NCBI RefSeq assembly: GCF_019976755.1
Contig: NZ_AP023441.1
Coordinates: 3,903,501-3,967,500 of the forward strand
From: Nostoc sp. MS1
GTDB taxonomy: Bacteria; Cyanobacteriota; Cyanobacteriia; Cyanobacteriales; Nostocaceae
Length of the DNA stretch: 64,000 bases
Direction of reading: 5' to 3'
This document shows positions 35,231 through 43,830 of the stretch, piece by piece; position 1 is the first letter of the stretch; the number at the start of each line of letters is the position of its first letter. A model generated the notes under the pieces. That model ran no database searches, was not told where the DNA came from, and saw nothing but the letters and a program-made list of their open reading frames with translations. The position numbers and the translations under genes are program-made.

Positions 35231-35260
35231 AATGGGTGTAAATATTTTTTTACACCCATT
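35231..35260. terminator. 12-bp perfect inverted repeat downstream of tRNA-Phe
   Basis: AATGGGTGTAAA (35231-35242), six-base loop, complement (35249-35260). It lies about 95 bp past the 3' end of the leftward tRNA gene and could end its transcript, although a U-tract is not present on that strand. Confidence 0.45.
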
Positions 35261-35355
35261 AACCACAAAAGATTAACTCAAAACTTACCTAAACAGTAGT
35301 TTCATGTTTATACAAGTTATGTCTTATGTCAGAGGCTGTATAAGGCTGTAATGTA

Positions 35356-35428
<73 letters not shown>

Positions 35429-35502
35429 TTGGGCTTTTTCTTAGCCACGATTAATAATCTTAGCGAACAAAAAGTCGTTTGACAAGGGTTTTAGAAAAAA
35501 AT

Positions 35503-36384
35503 TTATGCCGCCCTAAATCGTAACTTTACCCAAGTAAACACAGTAACGAACAGAAGGAACTGGATCAGCACAATACTAGGTCCAGAAGCAAGGTTGAAAG
35601 CGCCTGATAAAACGATGCCAACGATGCTACTAATAGCGCCGACTAAGACTGAAATGAACAGGAAACGGCCAAAGTGGTGACTTATCAACTTAGATGTAGC
35701 AGCCGGAATGACTAAAAAAGCATTTACCAGTAAAATTCCTACAGCTTTAATCGCTACAGCTACGGCTAATGAAAGCAAGACCACGAAACCATAACGGTAC
35801 AATTGCACAGGAATACCTTGAACTTTGGCTACATCCTGGTTAAGTGTTAGTAAAATTTGCTGTTGTAGGGTTGAGAGTAAAAAAATACTACTGGTTACAA
35901 GTATCAAAAACGTCAAAATTAAGTCTGTCGTGTCAATAGCTAAAATATCGCCAAATAAAACACCCATTAAGCTTCCGCGATATCCTTGAATTAAGCTAGT
36001 GAGAATCACACCGATCGCTAACGCACCTGAGAGAACTATACTAAGTACGCTATCGCTACCCAAATCAGTCTGATCAATTAAATAAAGGACAACAACGCCA
36101 AAAACTAGAGTAAATGGTAGTAACATCGAAGTCGGGTTAACTTGGAGTAATACACCCAACACAACCCCTACCAATGCTGCATGACCAACTGCATGGCTAA
36201 AAAACGATAGCTGGCGCAGGGTGACAAAACTTCCCAGTAAACCCCCCAATACTCCCATTAAAACAGCACCTGCGATCGCACGCTGCATAAAAGGGAATTG
36301 CAACAAACTTACTAAATCTTGAATACTCGCTGTACCAATAAGCCAGTAGAATAGATGAGAGAGATTAATAACTATAATTTGCAC
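35503..36384 (-). CDS. znuB: Zinc (Zn/Mn-type) ABC transporter permease
   Basis: 293-aa ABC-3 family permease of a high-affinity metal importer in the plasma membrane. About eight membrane segments; the signature stretch RQLSFFSHAVGHAALVGVVL (about 57-76) is the family's conserved block. Third gene of znuA-znuC-znuB, 23 bp after znuC. Zinc rather than manganese is favoured by the His-rich binding protein and the Zur-like boxes upstream. Confidence 0.92.
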   Translation of the reverse strand: MQIIVINLSHLFYWLIGTASIQDLVSLLQFPFMQRAIAGAVLMGVLGGLLGSFVTLRQLSFFSHAVGHAALVGVVLGVLLQVNPTSMLLPFTLVFGVVVLYLIDQTDLGSDSVLSIVLSGALAIGVILTSLIQGYRGSLMGVLFGDILAIDTTDLILTFLILVTSSIFLLSTLQQQILLTLNQDVAKVQGIPVQLYRYGFVVLLSLAVAVAIKAVGILLVNAFLVIPAATSKLISHHFGRFLFISVLVGAISSIVGIVLSGAFNLASGPSIVLIQFLLFVTVFTWVKLRFRAA

Positions 36385-36407
36385 TTCTCGAATTTGTTTT
36401 GAATTGT

Positions 36408-37178
36408 TTAATGGTGATGTTCATAACGGCTAAAACCAGGACCGTAGGTTGCTAAAAGGTTTTGAGGAGAGAGTGCTATTTCTGGCTGACCTGTACAAAC
36501 AAGAGTTTGATTGAGGCAAAGCACGCGATCGCAATGGCGGCTTACCATATCAATATCATGGGAAACTTGTAAAACTGTCCAACCTTCCTGTTGTTTTAAT
36601 TCGTCTAACATAGCATAAAAATCTGCTGCACCCTGCATATCAACTCCAGCAAAGGCTTCATCTAGAATTAGAATTTTGCGAGGTATAACTAAACAGTAAG
36701 CTAGCAATACTCGCTTGAGTTGACCACCACTAAGAGTGCCAATTATTTGATTACTTAAATGGTAAGCGTCGGTTCTATTTAAAGCTGCTGCAACTGCTGC
36801 TGATTTTTCTCGATTTTGATAACGTATTTTTGAGAAGAATGAATGTTTTTTACTGTCTTCTGCAACCCACCCTAAACCTACCAATTCTGCAACAGAAATA
36901 GGAAAACTGCGGTCAAAAATAAAATTTTGTGGCATGTAGCCTAAAAGATGACGTAAATTTCCTAATCTAGCGATAGGTCTGCCAAAAATCTCAATCTTAC
37001 CCGCGCTACGGGGAATCAAATCTAAAATTGCTTTAACTAAAGTACTTTTACCCGCACCATTAGGGCCGACTATTGCTGTATCTGTCCCTGGTGTTAACTC
37101 AAAGGAAACATCTCGAATAGCTAAATAATTTCCTTGATATACGCTCAAGTTTTCTACTTTTAAAATGGGCAATGTCAT
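36408..37178 (-). CDS. znuC: Zinc ABC transporter ATP-binding protein
   Basis: About 256 aa from the ATG at 37178 (MTLPILKVENLSVYQG), which is the family start; the frame is open 12 codons further up. Walker A VGPNGAGKST, Q-loop MPQNFIF, signature LSGGQLKRVLLAYCL, Walker B ILILDEAFAGVD, switch VSHD. The C-terminal HHH tail (SRYEHHH) may touch metal. Drives uptake through ZnuB with ZnuA as the binding protein. Confidence 0.93.
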   Translation of the reverse strand: MTLPILKVENLSVYQGNYLAIRDVSFELTPGTDTAIVGPNGAGKSTLVKAILDLIPRSAGKIEIFGRPIARLGNLRHLLGYMPQNFIFDRSFPISVAELVGLGWVAEDSKKHSFFSKIRYQNREKSAAVAAALNRTDAYHLSNQIIGTLSGGQLKRVLLAYCLVIPRKILILDEAFAGVDMQGAADFYAMLDELKQQEGWTVLQVSHDIDMVSRHCDRVLCLNQTLVCTGQPEIALSPQNLLATYGPGFSRYEHHH

Positions 37179-37242
37179 CAGTCGTATCGGGAAAATAGAG
37201 AGTGAGGAATACAAAGCAGGACAATTGTGAATTGTATAATAC

Positions 37243-38253
37243 CTATTTACAAGCTGCTTCTAGCTTTTGTAAGTTATTTTTCATGGCTTGAAAGTAGTAC
37301 TGTGGATTTGTTTCACCATTTTCTATAGAACTTAGAGGATATAAAGTTAAATCCAAATCTTTAGAGAGACTAGTAAGTAATTTATTATCTACTCCCGGTT
37401 CACTAAATAAAGCCTTTACCTTGTAATTTTTGACTGTATTAACTGTTTTTTGTACATCTGTCGGTGAAAGTTGATCCTCTGGAATTTGTACTACAGCTAC
37501 TTGTTTAAGGTTATATCTTTGGGCTAGATAAGGAAAAGCATCATGGAAGGTTATAAAGGTACAGTTGGCAGTATTCTTTAAGCCTTGCTGAAATTCATTA
37601 TCTAAATTGTTCAACTCCTTTATATAAGCATCGGCATTGGTTTGGTAAGTGGTCTTATTAGCAGGATCAGCTGCAATTAATCCGTCCCGAATATTTTTTA
37701 CTTGCTGTTTTGCTAATACGGGATCTAACCAAACGTGGGGATTACCTTGAGAATGTTCATGATTTTGGTCTTTTGTTGCTGTTTTTACAACAGGTGAAAT
37801 CTCATTTACAGCTTTAATATTTTTGCTGGCATCTATTTGAGTAAGTTGAGGATTTTGGGCATTTTTTACCGTATTATCAAGAAATTCTTCCAAACCTAAG
37901 CCATTTTCGACTAAAACATTAGCTGTGGCGATCGCTTTTACAGTATCAGGTGTAGCTTGATATTCATGTACTTCAGTACCAGGAGGTAACAAAATCGATA
38001 CATCTGCTGCTTCTCCTGCCACAGCTTTAGTAAATAAATATACTGGTAATATTGTCGCTACTATTTTAATTTTCGGCTTTTGTGCTGATGGACTTGTTGC
38101 AACGTCCTGTGCTGTAGGTAACTGTGCAGCAGTTCTTTGATTGGTATCAGATTTACTACAGCCAAACGCAACGGATAAAGTCAGCAAAGTTATTAAAAAC
38201 AAGAGACGATTTCGCCGCCCACCTCTTGTAAACCCGATGCGAGTCCAAATCAC
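37243..38253 (-). CDS. znuA: Zinc-binding lipoprotein of ABC transporter (cluster A-I)
   Basis: 336 aa. Lipoprotein signal peptide with lipobox VAFGC near residue 32. ZnuA-type two-lobe fold: IKIVATILPVYLFTKAVAGE, ligand His in LLPPGTEVHEYQATP, a short His-rich loop KDQNHEHSQGNPHVWLDP (about 163-180), FITFHDAFPYLAQRYN, and LFSEPGVDNKLL. The HEHxxGNPHVWLDP segment marks it as zinc type rather than Mn/Fe type. First gene of the znuACB operon; two Fur/Zur-like boxes lie 55-105 bp upstream. Confidence 0.94.
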   Translation of the reverse strand: MIWTRIGFTRGGRRNRLLFLITLLTLSVAFGCSKSDTNQRTAAQLPTAQDVATSPSAQKPKIKIVATILPVYLFTKAVAGEAADVSILLPPGTEVHEYQATPDTVKAIATANVLVENGLGLEEFLDNTVKNAQNPQLTQIDASKNIKAVNEISPVVKTATKDQNHEHSQGNPHVWLDPVLAKQQVKNIRDGLIAADPANKTTYQTNADAYIKELNNLDNEFQQGLKNTANCTFITFHDAFPYLAQRYNLKQVAVVQIPEDQLSPTDVQKTVNTVKNYKVKALFSEPGVDNKLLTSLSKDLDLTLYPLSSIENGETNPQYYFQAMKNNLQKLEAACK

Positions 38254-38307
38254 GTACTTTACCCTCCCTCCATATAACTGCTGTTTTTATCATCATTCTT
38301 GTTTTTG

Positions 38308-38324
38308 ATAATGATGCTCATTAT
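38308..38324. promoter_or_regulatory. Fur/Zur-like box 1 in the divergent znuA-porin region
   Basis: A 7-3-7 perfect dyad, ATAATGA-TGC-TCATTAT, in the context GATAAT-GAT-GCT-CATTAT, which is the hexamer style of Fur-family sites. It lies 55 bp from the znuA start and 249 bp from the porin start. Zinc repression through Zur is inferred from the genes it flanks. Confidence 0.7.
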
Positions 38325-38336
38325 ACATAAGACATA

Positions 38337-38356
38337 TTATAATAATTCTCATTCTC
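38337..38356. promoter_or_regulatory. Fur/Zur-like box 2
   Basis: On the minus strand TGAGAATGAGAATTATTATA: three consecutive Fur-type hexamers (GAGAAT, GAGAAT, TATTAT). It lies 12 bp from box 1, which may allow cooperative binding of two Zur dimers. Confidence 0.6.
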
Positions 38357-38572
38357 ATAAAATAGACACATTAATTTTTGTTTGCAATCACTGTGTAAAT
38401 TCATTTTGTATAGATGAATAACGAATCCCTGACTTTATTGGTGACAATAATTCCCAAGTGCTGGTAATATCTTGAAAAGACTTGATTAAGCAAAAATGCT
38501 CTCACGTAAGTTTGCTATAGGCATGACTAAGGACAAAATGCGTGTGAGTAAAGTATGTGTGTGAGGATAAAA

Positions 38573-40192
38573 ATGCAAAAGTTTTGCAAGTATTTGTTAA
38601 TTAACCCAGCAATTTGTAGCCTAATACTGTTTTCTGGTGCTGTTTTTGGTAAAGAAACACCTGCGACAACCCAAATAAATCAACCCCTAGAAATAGCTAA
38701 CACAAACCCAGAGTTTGATGGTGCAACCCCGTCAGGGGCAATGTCACAAGTTACATCAGTATCTCAATTTTCTGACGTACAACCTACAGACTGGGCATTT
38801 CAAGCATTACAATCACTGGTAGAACGTTACGGTTGTATTGCTGGGTATCCCAATGGGACATATCGTGGTAATCGTGCCTTAACAAGATATGAATTTGCAG
38901 CTGGTTTAAATGCTTGTCTCGATAGAGTTAACGAACTCATTGCTACCGCCACAGCTGAGTTAGTCAGAAAAGAAGACTTAGCCGCATTACAAAGGCTACA
39001 AGAAGAATTTGCTGCGGAATTAGCAACGTTAAGAGGTAGAGTTGATGCTTTAGAAGCGCGTACTACTGAACTAGAAGCAAATCAATTCTCTACTACAACA
39101 AAATTGCAAGGACAAGTTGTCGCAGTTATCAGCGATGTTTTAGGTGGCGATCGCGTCAATGGTGAGCGAATCCAAGATAAGAATACCACTCTTGGAGTAC
39201 GGGCGCGAGTAGAATTTGTCACCAGTTTTACTGGTCAAGACACATTGTTCACCAGAATCCAGACCAATAATATTGTTAGCCCCAACATTAACACTCCAGA
39301 AGGAAACCTATTTTTTGGTTTACCTCTGGAAGATGCTAGTAATGAGGCTATCATCGATGCGCTGTGGTACTCATTCCCTTTAGGAAAAAACACACAAGTT
39401 AAACTGATTGCTAATGCAGGTGCAGCAGACGACTTGACGAATACGGTAAACCTTTTTGATGGAGATGGTGCTTTTGGTGCTATATCCACTTTTGGTACAC
39501 GTAACCCAATTTACGGACAAATAGCTGGTGCAGGTTTAGGTGTAAACTATCAGTTTAATGATAGGTTAGCTCTGAGTCTTGGGTATTTGAGTGGAACACC
39601 TAATGATCCAAGCTTTGGTAGTGGTTTATTTAATGGGTCTTATGGTGCTTTAGCACAGCTGACCGTTAAACCAAGCGATCGCATCACTGTAGGGTTAACA
39701 TACATCAACTCCTACAATCAGCCACTACTCACAGGAAGTAATAGGGCAACCTTTGCCAATTTAGCAGAATTGCAAGGCCTGGATGAAGCTGCATTTTCCA
39801 GCAATTCCTATGGTATTCAAGCATCCATCGGACTCAGCGATAAGATAGTTTTAGGTGGCTGGGCAGGTTATACTAATAGCCGCAACCTGACTGGAGTGCG
39901 TGGGGACGTTGATATTTGGAACTATGCAGTTACCCTTGGCTTCCCCGACCTGGGCAAGAAAGGTAACTTAGCTGGTATTATTGCTGGGATGGAACCAAAA
40001 GTAACGAGTTCTAGCATTGCTGCATTAGACAAGGATAGAGATACTTCCTACCATCTAGAAGCGTTCTATCAATACAAACTGAGCGACAATATTACCATCA
40101 CTCCAGGAGTTATCTGGCTAACATCACCAGACCACAATGATGATAATGATGATGTCTTCATAGGTGCTTTGAGAACCACATTTAGTTTCTAG
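38573..40192 (+). CDS. SLH-domain outer-membrane porin (OprB family)
   Basis: About 539 aa from the ATG at 38573, chosen because a GAGG site lies 6 bp in front; an in-frame ATG at 38555 lacks one. Signal peptide (about 1-26), a linker, one SLH domain (about 63-115: FSDVQPTDWAFQALQSLVER, GYPNGTYRGNRALTRYEFAA) that binds peptidoglycan-linked polymer, a coiled coil (about 125-165: LQRLQEEFAAELATLRGRVD) and a C-terminal beta barrel ending in F (TTFSF). The position divergent from znuABC, with shared Zur-like boxes, suggests a porin for zinc entry through the outer membrane. Confidence 0.92.
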   Translation: MQKFCKYLLINPAICSLILFSGAVFGKETPATTQINQPLEIANTNPEFDGATPSGAMSQVTSVSQFSDVQPTDWAFQALQSLVERYGCIAGYPNGTYRGNRALTRYEFAAGLNACLDRVNELIATATAELVRKEDLAALQRLQEEFAAELATLRGRVDALEARTTELEANQFSTTTKLQGQVVAVISDVLGGDRVNGERIQDKNTTLGVRARVEFVTSFTGQDTLFTRIQTNNIVSPNINTPEGNLFFGLPLEDASNEAIIDALWYSFPLGKNTQVKLIANAGAADDLTNTVNLFDGDGAFGAISTFGTRNPIYGQIAGAGLGVNYQFNDRLALSLGYLSGTPNDPSFGSGLFNGSYGALAQLTVKPSDRITVGLTYINSYNQPLLTGSNRATFANLAELQGLDEAAFSSNSYGIQASIGLSDKIVLGGWAGYTNSRNLTGVRGDVDIWNYAVTLGFPDLGKKGNLAGIIAGMEPKVTSSSIAALDKDRDTSYHLEAFYQYKLSDNITITPGVIWLTSPDHNDDNDDVFIGALRTTFSF

Positions 40193-40210
40193 TTGCTTAA
40201 AAATTACTCA

Positions 40211-40241
40211 AAAGACGTAAAGAGATTCTTTGCGTCTTTTT
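40211..40241 (+). terminator. Intrinsic terminator of the porin gene
   Basis: Arms 40211-40223 (AAAGACGTAAAGA) and 40227-40239 match at 12 of 13 with a three-base loop, followed by T. Starts 18 bp past the porin stop. Confidence 0.85.
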
Positions 40242-40365
40242 GATTGGGAAAGTATTGTATATGCAAATCACGCCAATCAGAAAATCTGTGGAAATTACTG
40301 AAAATTTTCAGTATACTTGTAATTAGTTAGTAACTAAGCTTTGTTGTACAACCTCATAACACCAA

Positions 40366-40476
40366 TAAAAAAGACCAGCCTCCCACAGCTGGTCTAAGTC
40401 TATTGTTTATGCGTTGTCTTCTCATAGAGTTAAAACCCTGTTGCGTATTCCCAAAATGCAACGGGCAACTTTTCTT
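40366..40476 (-). ncRNA. Candidate structured small RNA, about 110 nt
   Basis: On the minus strand a TACAAT -10 hexamer (40483-40488), with TTCAAA 17 bp upstream, precedes a stretch that folds well: AGTT / CCCGTTGC pairing with GCAAC-A-GGG / AACT (40458-40465 with 40436-40444, extended outside). The stretch ends in a textbook terminator: AGACCAGC, 8-base loop, GCTGGTCT, then six U (40366-40395). The nearest leftward gene stops about 390 bp upstream, too far for an ordinary 3' end, and no reading frame fits. Start site estimated from the -10. Confidence 0.5.
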
Positions 40477-40781
40477 AACAATATTGTAACAGCCAACACA
40501 GTTTTTTTGAAAAAATTTATCGAAAAAAGATATATCTTAAGGTAGTCAGCCTCTATCTTTCAGAATATTTTAAAAATGTCAATAGGCTGATATGGAAAGT
40601 GTAGATTTTCTCCACTCGTTAACCACAGTCAGCTATAGAAGGCTGGTGGAATAGGATTGAAGTAAGGGTATACACTTAGATGAGAGCGCCTACTGACCAT
40701 AAAGAATAAATACTAGGAAGGTTGCTGTATTATCTCCAGTTCACCTTGAGAATTAAGTTTCAGCAACTTGATAAATCAGAA
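40477..40781. other. Spacer between the hydrolase-like gene and the candidate small RNA
   Basis: About 300 bp, AT-rich. Contains the promoter-like elements of the candidate RNA at its left end. No gene or clear terminator for the hydrolase-like gene seen. Confidence 0.5.
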
Positions 40782-41681
40782 CTATTGATTATTCAGCAAA
40801 GGCAAGAACTTCTTAATCAATCCTATGGTCACTGCTGGGAGTTCTAACTGTGGAGTTAACCCTACATCATCCAACTCTTGGAATACCTTGATGGCTTGAG
40901 GATTCTGTTGTGCCAAACGCCTGCCAATTTCTGGGCCTGTGAATTGAGACTTTTGACCCCAGATAATGACTGTAGGTGTAGTTAACTGTTGAATATAAAG
41001 CGATAAATCAAAGCATAAATCACCCCGGACAAATGACAAAGCAGCATACTCAGCATGAGGCTGCTGGGCAGACTGGAGATAAGCTTCGACAATTTCGTCA
41101 TATACTCGGTTAGATTGAGCAAATTGTCGTTGTTCTAAGAAACTCCGAATACCGCCGCTAGTGGCAATACCCGTACTGTATAGGAAGCGGTCGACTAGAG
41201 GAACACTAACAATTTGAGCAAAAATGCTCCGAGTGTAGTCCTCACCGAAATCAGAGAGTCCGGCTGGTGTAACAAGAATTAAAGACTTAAATAATTCAGG
41301 ATGTGCGATCGCTACTCTAATAGTAAAGGCTGCCGTTAAGGAAGATGCGATCGCTGTTACTGGTTCAGCGCAAGTTTGCCCAAAAAACTCACGGATAGTC
41401 GTTAAATAATCTTCAATCTGATAATTCCGTTGTGGATGTTCAGATTGACCCCAACCTATCAAATCAGGTGCTAATATACGATACTGCGCTGCGAAGGCAG
41501 GATAGACTTTCGACCATTCATAAGCAGAAGAACCACCGCCAAAACCATGTAGAAACACTAAAGTTTCTCGGCCATCAGCCTGATCATCTCCTTGCCAAAG
41601 TGACCCAGCGTTAGTGTAATACACAATTTTACCTAGAGAGGTAATTATAGAGCGTTGCTCAAATCCTAGTGGTTGAAACAT
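40782..41681 (-). CDS. Alpha/beta hydrolase-fold protein lacking a normal catalytic triad
   Basis: 299 aa. Fold is clear: oxyanion-loop HGFGGGSSAYEWSKVYPAF (HG at 45-46), LAPDLIGWGQSEHP, nucleophile elbow, LILVTPAG, and a C-terminal VIIWGQKSQFTGPEIG. But the elbow reads IASSLTA (residues 111-117) rather than GxSxG, and the usual histidine segment (GHxPHLExP) reads GLTPQLELP, so the catalytic His is missing. The same variant is, as far as I recall, conserved in cyanobacterial homologues, suggesting a changed function rather than decay. Single gene, no signal peptide. Confidence 0.82.
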   Translation of the reverse strand: MFQPLGFEQRSIITSLGKIVYYTNAGSLWQGDDQADGRETLVFLHGFGGGSSAYEWSKVYPAFAAQYRILAPDLIGWGQSEHPQRNYQIEDYLTTIREFFGQTCAEPVTAIASSLTAAFTIRVAIAHPELFKSLILVTPAGLSDFGEDYTRSIFAQIVSVPLVDRFLYSTGIATSGGIRSFLEQRQFAQSNRVYDEIVEAYLQSAQQPHAEYAALSFVRGDLCFDLSLYIQQLTTPTVIIWGQKSQFTGPEIGRRLAQQNPQAIKVFQELDDVGLTPQLELPAVTIGLIKKFLPLLNNQ

Positions 41682-42135
41682 AGTGTTAGTTATTTGTCAT
41701 TGGTCATTAGTCCATAGTCAACAGTCCATCGTCATTAGTTATTCTCCTTCATCCTCCGCTCGATTACCGCGTAGCCAAATTACATTTCTCAATTGCCATT
41801 ATCGATGAACATACAAGGTTGGCACCTCTAGCCAGCGCCAGATTAAGCAGATGTAAAATCACTGGCTTGCTTATGAAGATTTTGTGATTTTTTTTTCATC
41901 AATCGAAAGAGTCTGTCCCTGTAATTACCAAATACCAAGGTTCACTTAAGTTGAACCTTGGTAGCGACTATCACTTAGCTAATATTGTTTTAGCCGTTTT
42001 TTATGATAGTCTACAGAAAACTTACGGATAATTGTGGGTGTCTATACTTTGTTAAAGCGATTATAAGCGATAATTATTAGTTATTTGTTCGCCCATGAAA
42101 AAATAGCCGTCAGTAATTTTGTGATTCTCTAGGTA
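41682..42135. other. Spacer with heptamer repeats and a long inverted repeat
   Basis: 454 bp between divergent genes. Near 41697-41740 are TCATTAG/TCCATAG-type heptamers. 41934-41944 and 41952-41962 form an 11-bp perfect inverted repeat (ACCAAGGTTCA) with a 7-base loop and no U-tract. No gene supported. Confidence 0.6.
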
Positions 42136-42735
42136 ATGGTAAGGCGGGGTATTGTGGGTAAGCAGGCTACTCTTCAAACAGATGAAGTACCACAATTTGA
42201 AGACAATACATTTGTACGTAGTCAATTCGATGTGCAGAAACAAATCGTCACTTCTGTCAAACGGAGTCAATCGGATGCAGAAATTGACAACACGATAGAA
42301 GCACCAACTTGTGTGTGTTTGAATTTAGAAGATTTGAAGTGCTTTGAAGTGGTAGAGCATCAGTATGAATACTGTGGCGTAATTTTTGGTAATTCTATTG
42401 CTATACAACCATCAAATCCTGCTTTTCCTACTAATTCAGGGTTAACAGTATTAATGGGTGCGCCTAAAAGCGGATTTCTAGAAGCGAAGTTTTTGCGTCC
42501 GGTTAGCAAAGTAAGTGCTTGTATTACTAGCTCTCAAAGACTAGTAATGTCTGCTTACGCTCGCGATCGCCAATTACTAACCCAAAGTATATTGCCTAGT
42601 GCCAATCTAGCTAACTCTGACTCAGTATTACCTCCCAATAGCCCATTATTTGTAACAACTCAAAACATTTACTCTGTTACATTCTGTGCATTTGACGGAC
42701 AATTTACATTAAGTGACTTTTGTTTCTATGTCTAA
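42136..42735 (+). CDS. Protein of unknown function, beta-rich
   Basis: 199 aa. The first ~55 residues are polar and low in structure; the rest looks like a beta sandwich: CVCLNLEDLKCFEVVEHQYE, YCGVIFGNSIAIQPSNPAF, LMGAPKSGFLEAKFLRPVSK, VSACITSSQRLVMSAYARDR, NIYSVTFCAFDGQFTLSDFC. This resembles the extracellular carbohydrate-binding-like domains of some cyanobacterial PEP-CTERM proteins, yet there is no signal peptide in this frame. The ATG has only a weak ribosome site and the start could lie elsewhere. Function unknown. Confidence 0.65.
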   Translation: MVRRGIVGKQATLQTDEVPQFEDNTFVRSQFDVQKQIVTSVKRSQSDAEIDNTIEAPTCVCLNLEDLKCFEVVEHQYEYCGVIFGNSIAIQPSNPAFPTNSGLTVLMGAPKSGFLEAKFLRPVSKVSACITSSQRLVMSAYARDRQLLTQSILPSANLANSDSVLPPNSPLFVTTQNIYSVTFCAFDGQFTLSDFCFYV

Positions 42736-42943
42736 GCACAGCCTGGAAAAATTTTAATAGTAAAATTACTCGATCTACTTCAACCCAGGTATTCTTATAG
42801 AGTATTATTGATTGTCGATTTACAGTATTTGGTATTGAAAAAACACCAATAGTCTGAGTAAAACTCAGGATTTATTAATGGATTTCAATACCAAGTAAAA
42901 CTTATACATTAGACAATCTTGTAATGTTAGGTAGGTAAACACT

Positions 42944-43705
42944 GTGGTAAAGGCTCTGTCTTCTTGGCAGCAATTAATCAACCAGATGCCCGACTGGCTG
43001 CTTCCAGAGCTTAAGACTAAAGCCACCAAGCGGCGAAATTATCAGCATCTTTCAGAACTAAATGGTTTTTTGATATTGCTGGTAATTCTCGTGGCTATGC
43101 TGTTGTGGAACTGGAAACTTCTATTAGCACTTCTGGTTGGTGTTGGCGTAATGTTATTAGTCTACTCAATGCAGAAATGGGACTGGAGATTACGCTGGGT
43201 AGAACTGCAAAAGCTTTTTAACGGGTCAAATCGCCGATTAGTGATAGCTGTAGGTAGTGGAGGAATAGCTACTGTCAGTACTTATATGGCTGCGGCAATT
43301 ATGGCTGATTCCCCTAGCCCTTGGATAGCGGCTGGTGCGATCGCTCAAGGAATAGGAACCTTATTGACTATAATTTTGCTAGTCTGGCAACTTATCAAAT
43401 CCTATGCTGGCAAGGAGGAAAATAACTTTGAGCAGTTATTCCTCAATCTTACAGAAAAAGACTCTTTAAAGCGCTTAGTAACTTTACGTAGAATCACTAA
43501 AATAATTAAAACGCAAAAAATTGACTCAGAATTGCAGCGAGAAATTACCCAATGCTTGCAGTTGCTACTAACTCGTGAAGAAGAACCGATAGTTAGAGAA
43601 GCAGCTTTTGAAGGTTTACAAGCCCTAGAGCCATTACAACCACTGCAATCTCAACCTATGTCACCGCTAAAGCCTCTGTCAACTAAAGTGAAAGCGCAAG
43701 CTTAG
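42944..43705 (+). CDS. Conserved membrane protein with C-terminal helical domain
   Basis: 253 aa from a GTG start. Two membrane segments in LNGFLILLVILVAMLLWNWK and LLALLVGVGVMLLVYSM (about 38-72), a second hairpin (about 98-115 and 125-150), then a soluble helical region (ENNFEQLFLNLTEKDSLKRL, REEEPIVREAAFEGLQALEP) that looks like one or two HEAT/armadillo-type repeats, and a Gln/Pro/Leu-rich tail. Found in cyanobacteria; no known function. Stands alone in the plus direction. Confidence 0.7.
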   Translation: MVKALSSWQQLINQMPDWLLPELKTKATKRRNYQHLSELNGFLILLVILVAMLLWNWKLLLALLVGVGVMLLVYSMQKWDWRLRWVELQKLFNGSNRRLVIAVGSGGIATVSTYMAAAIMADSPSPWIAAGAIAQGIGTLLTIILLVWQLIKSYAGKEENNFEQLFLNLTEKDSLKRLVTLRRITKIIKTQKIDSELQREITQCLQLLLTREEEPIVREAAFEGLQALEPLQPLQSQPMSPLKPLSTKVKAQA

Positions 43706-43739
43706 GGACTGGAAAGATGAGGGAGATAAGGGAGTAATC

Positions 43740-43778
43740 AATTCAAAATTCAAAATTCAAAATTCAAAATTCAAAATT
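43740..43778. repeat. ATTCAAAA octamer repeat
   Basis: Five tandem ATTCAAAA-type octamers, followed by TGACTAA-type heptamers (43796-43827), fill the gap between convergent genes. Simple repeats of the STRR kind. Confidence 0.8.
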
Positions 43779-43830
43779 AAAGAGTTCTGCCTTTTGACTA
43801 ATGACTATGGACTAATGACTAATGACTAAA

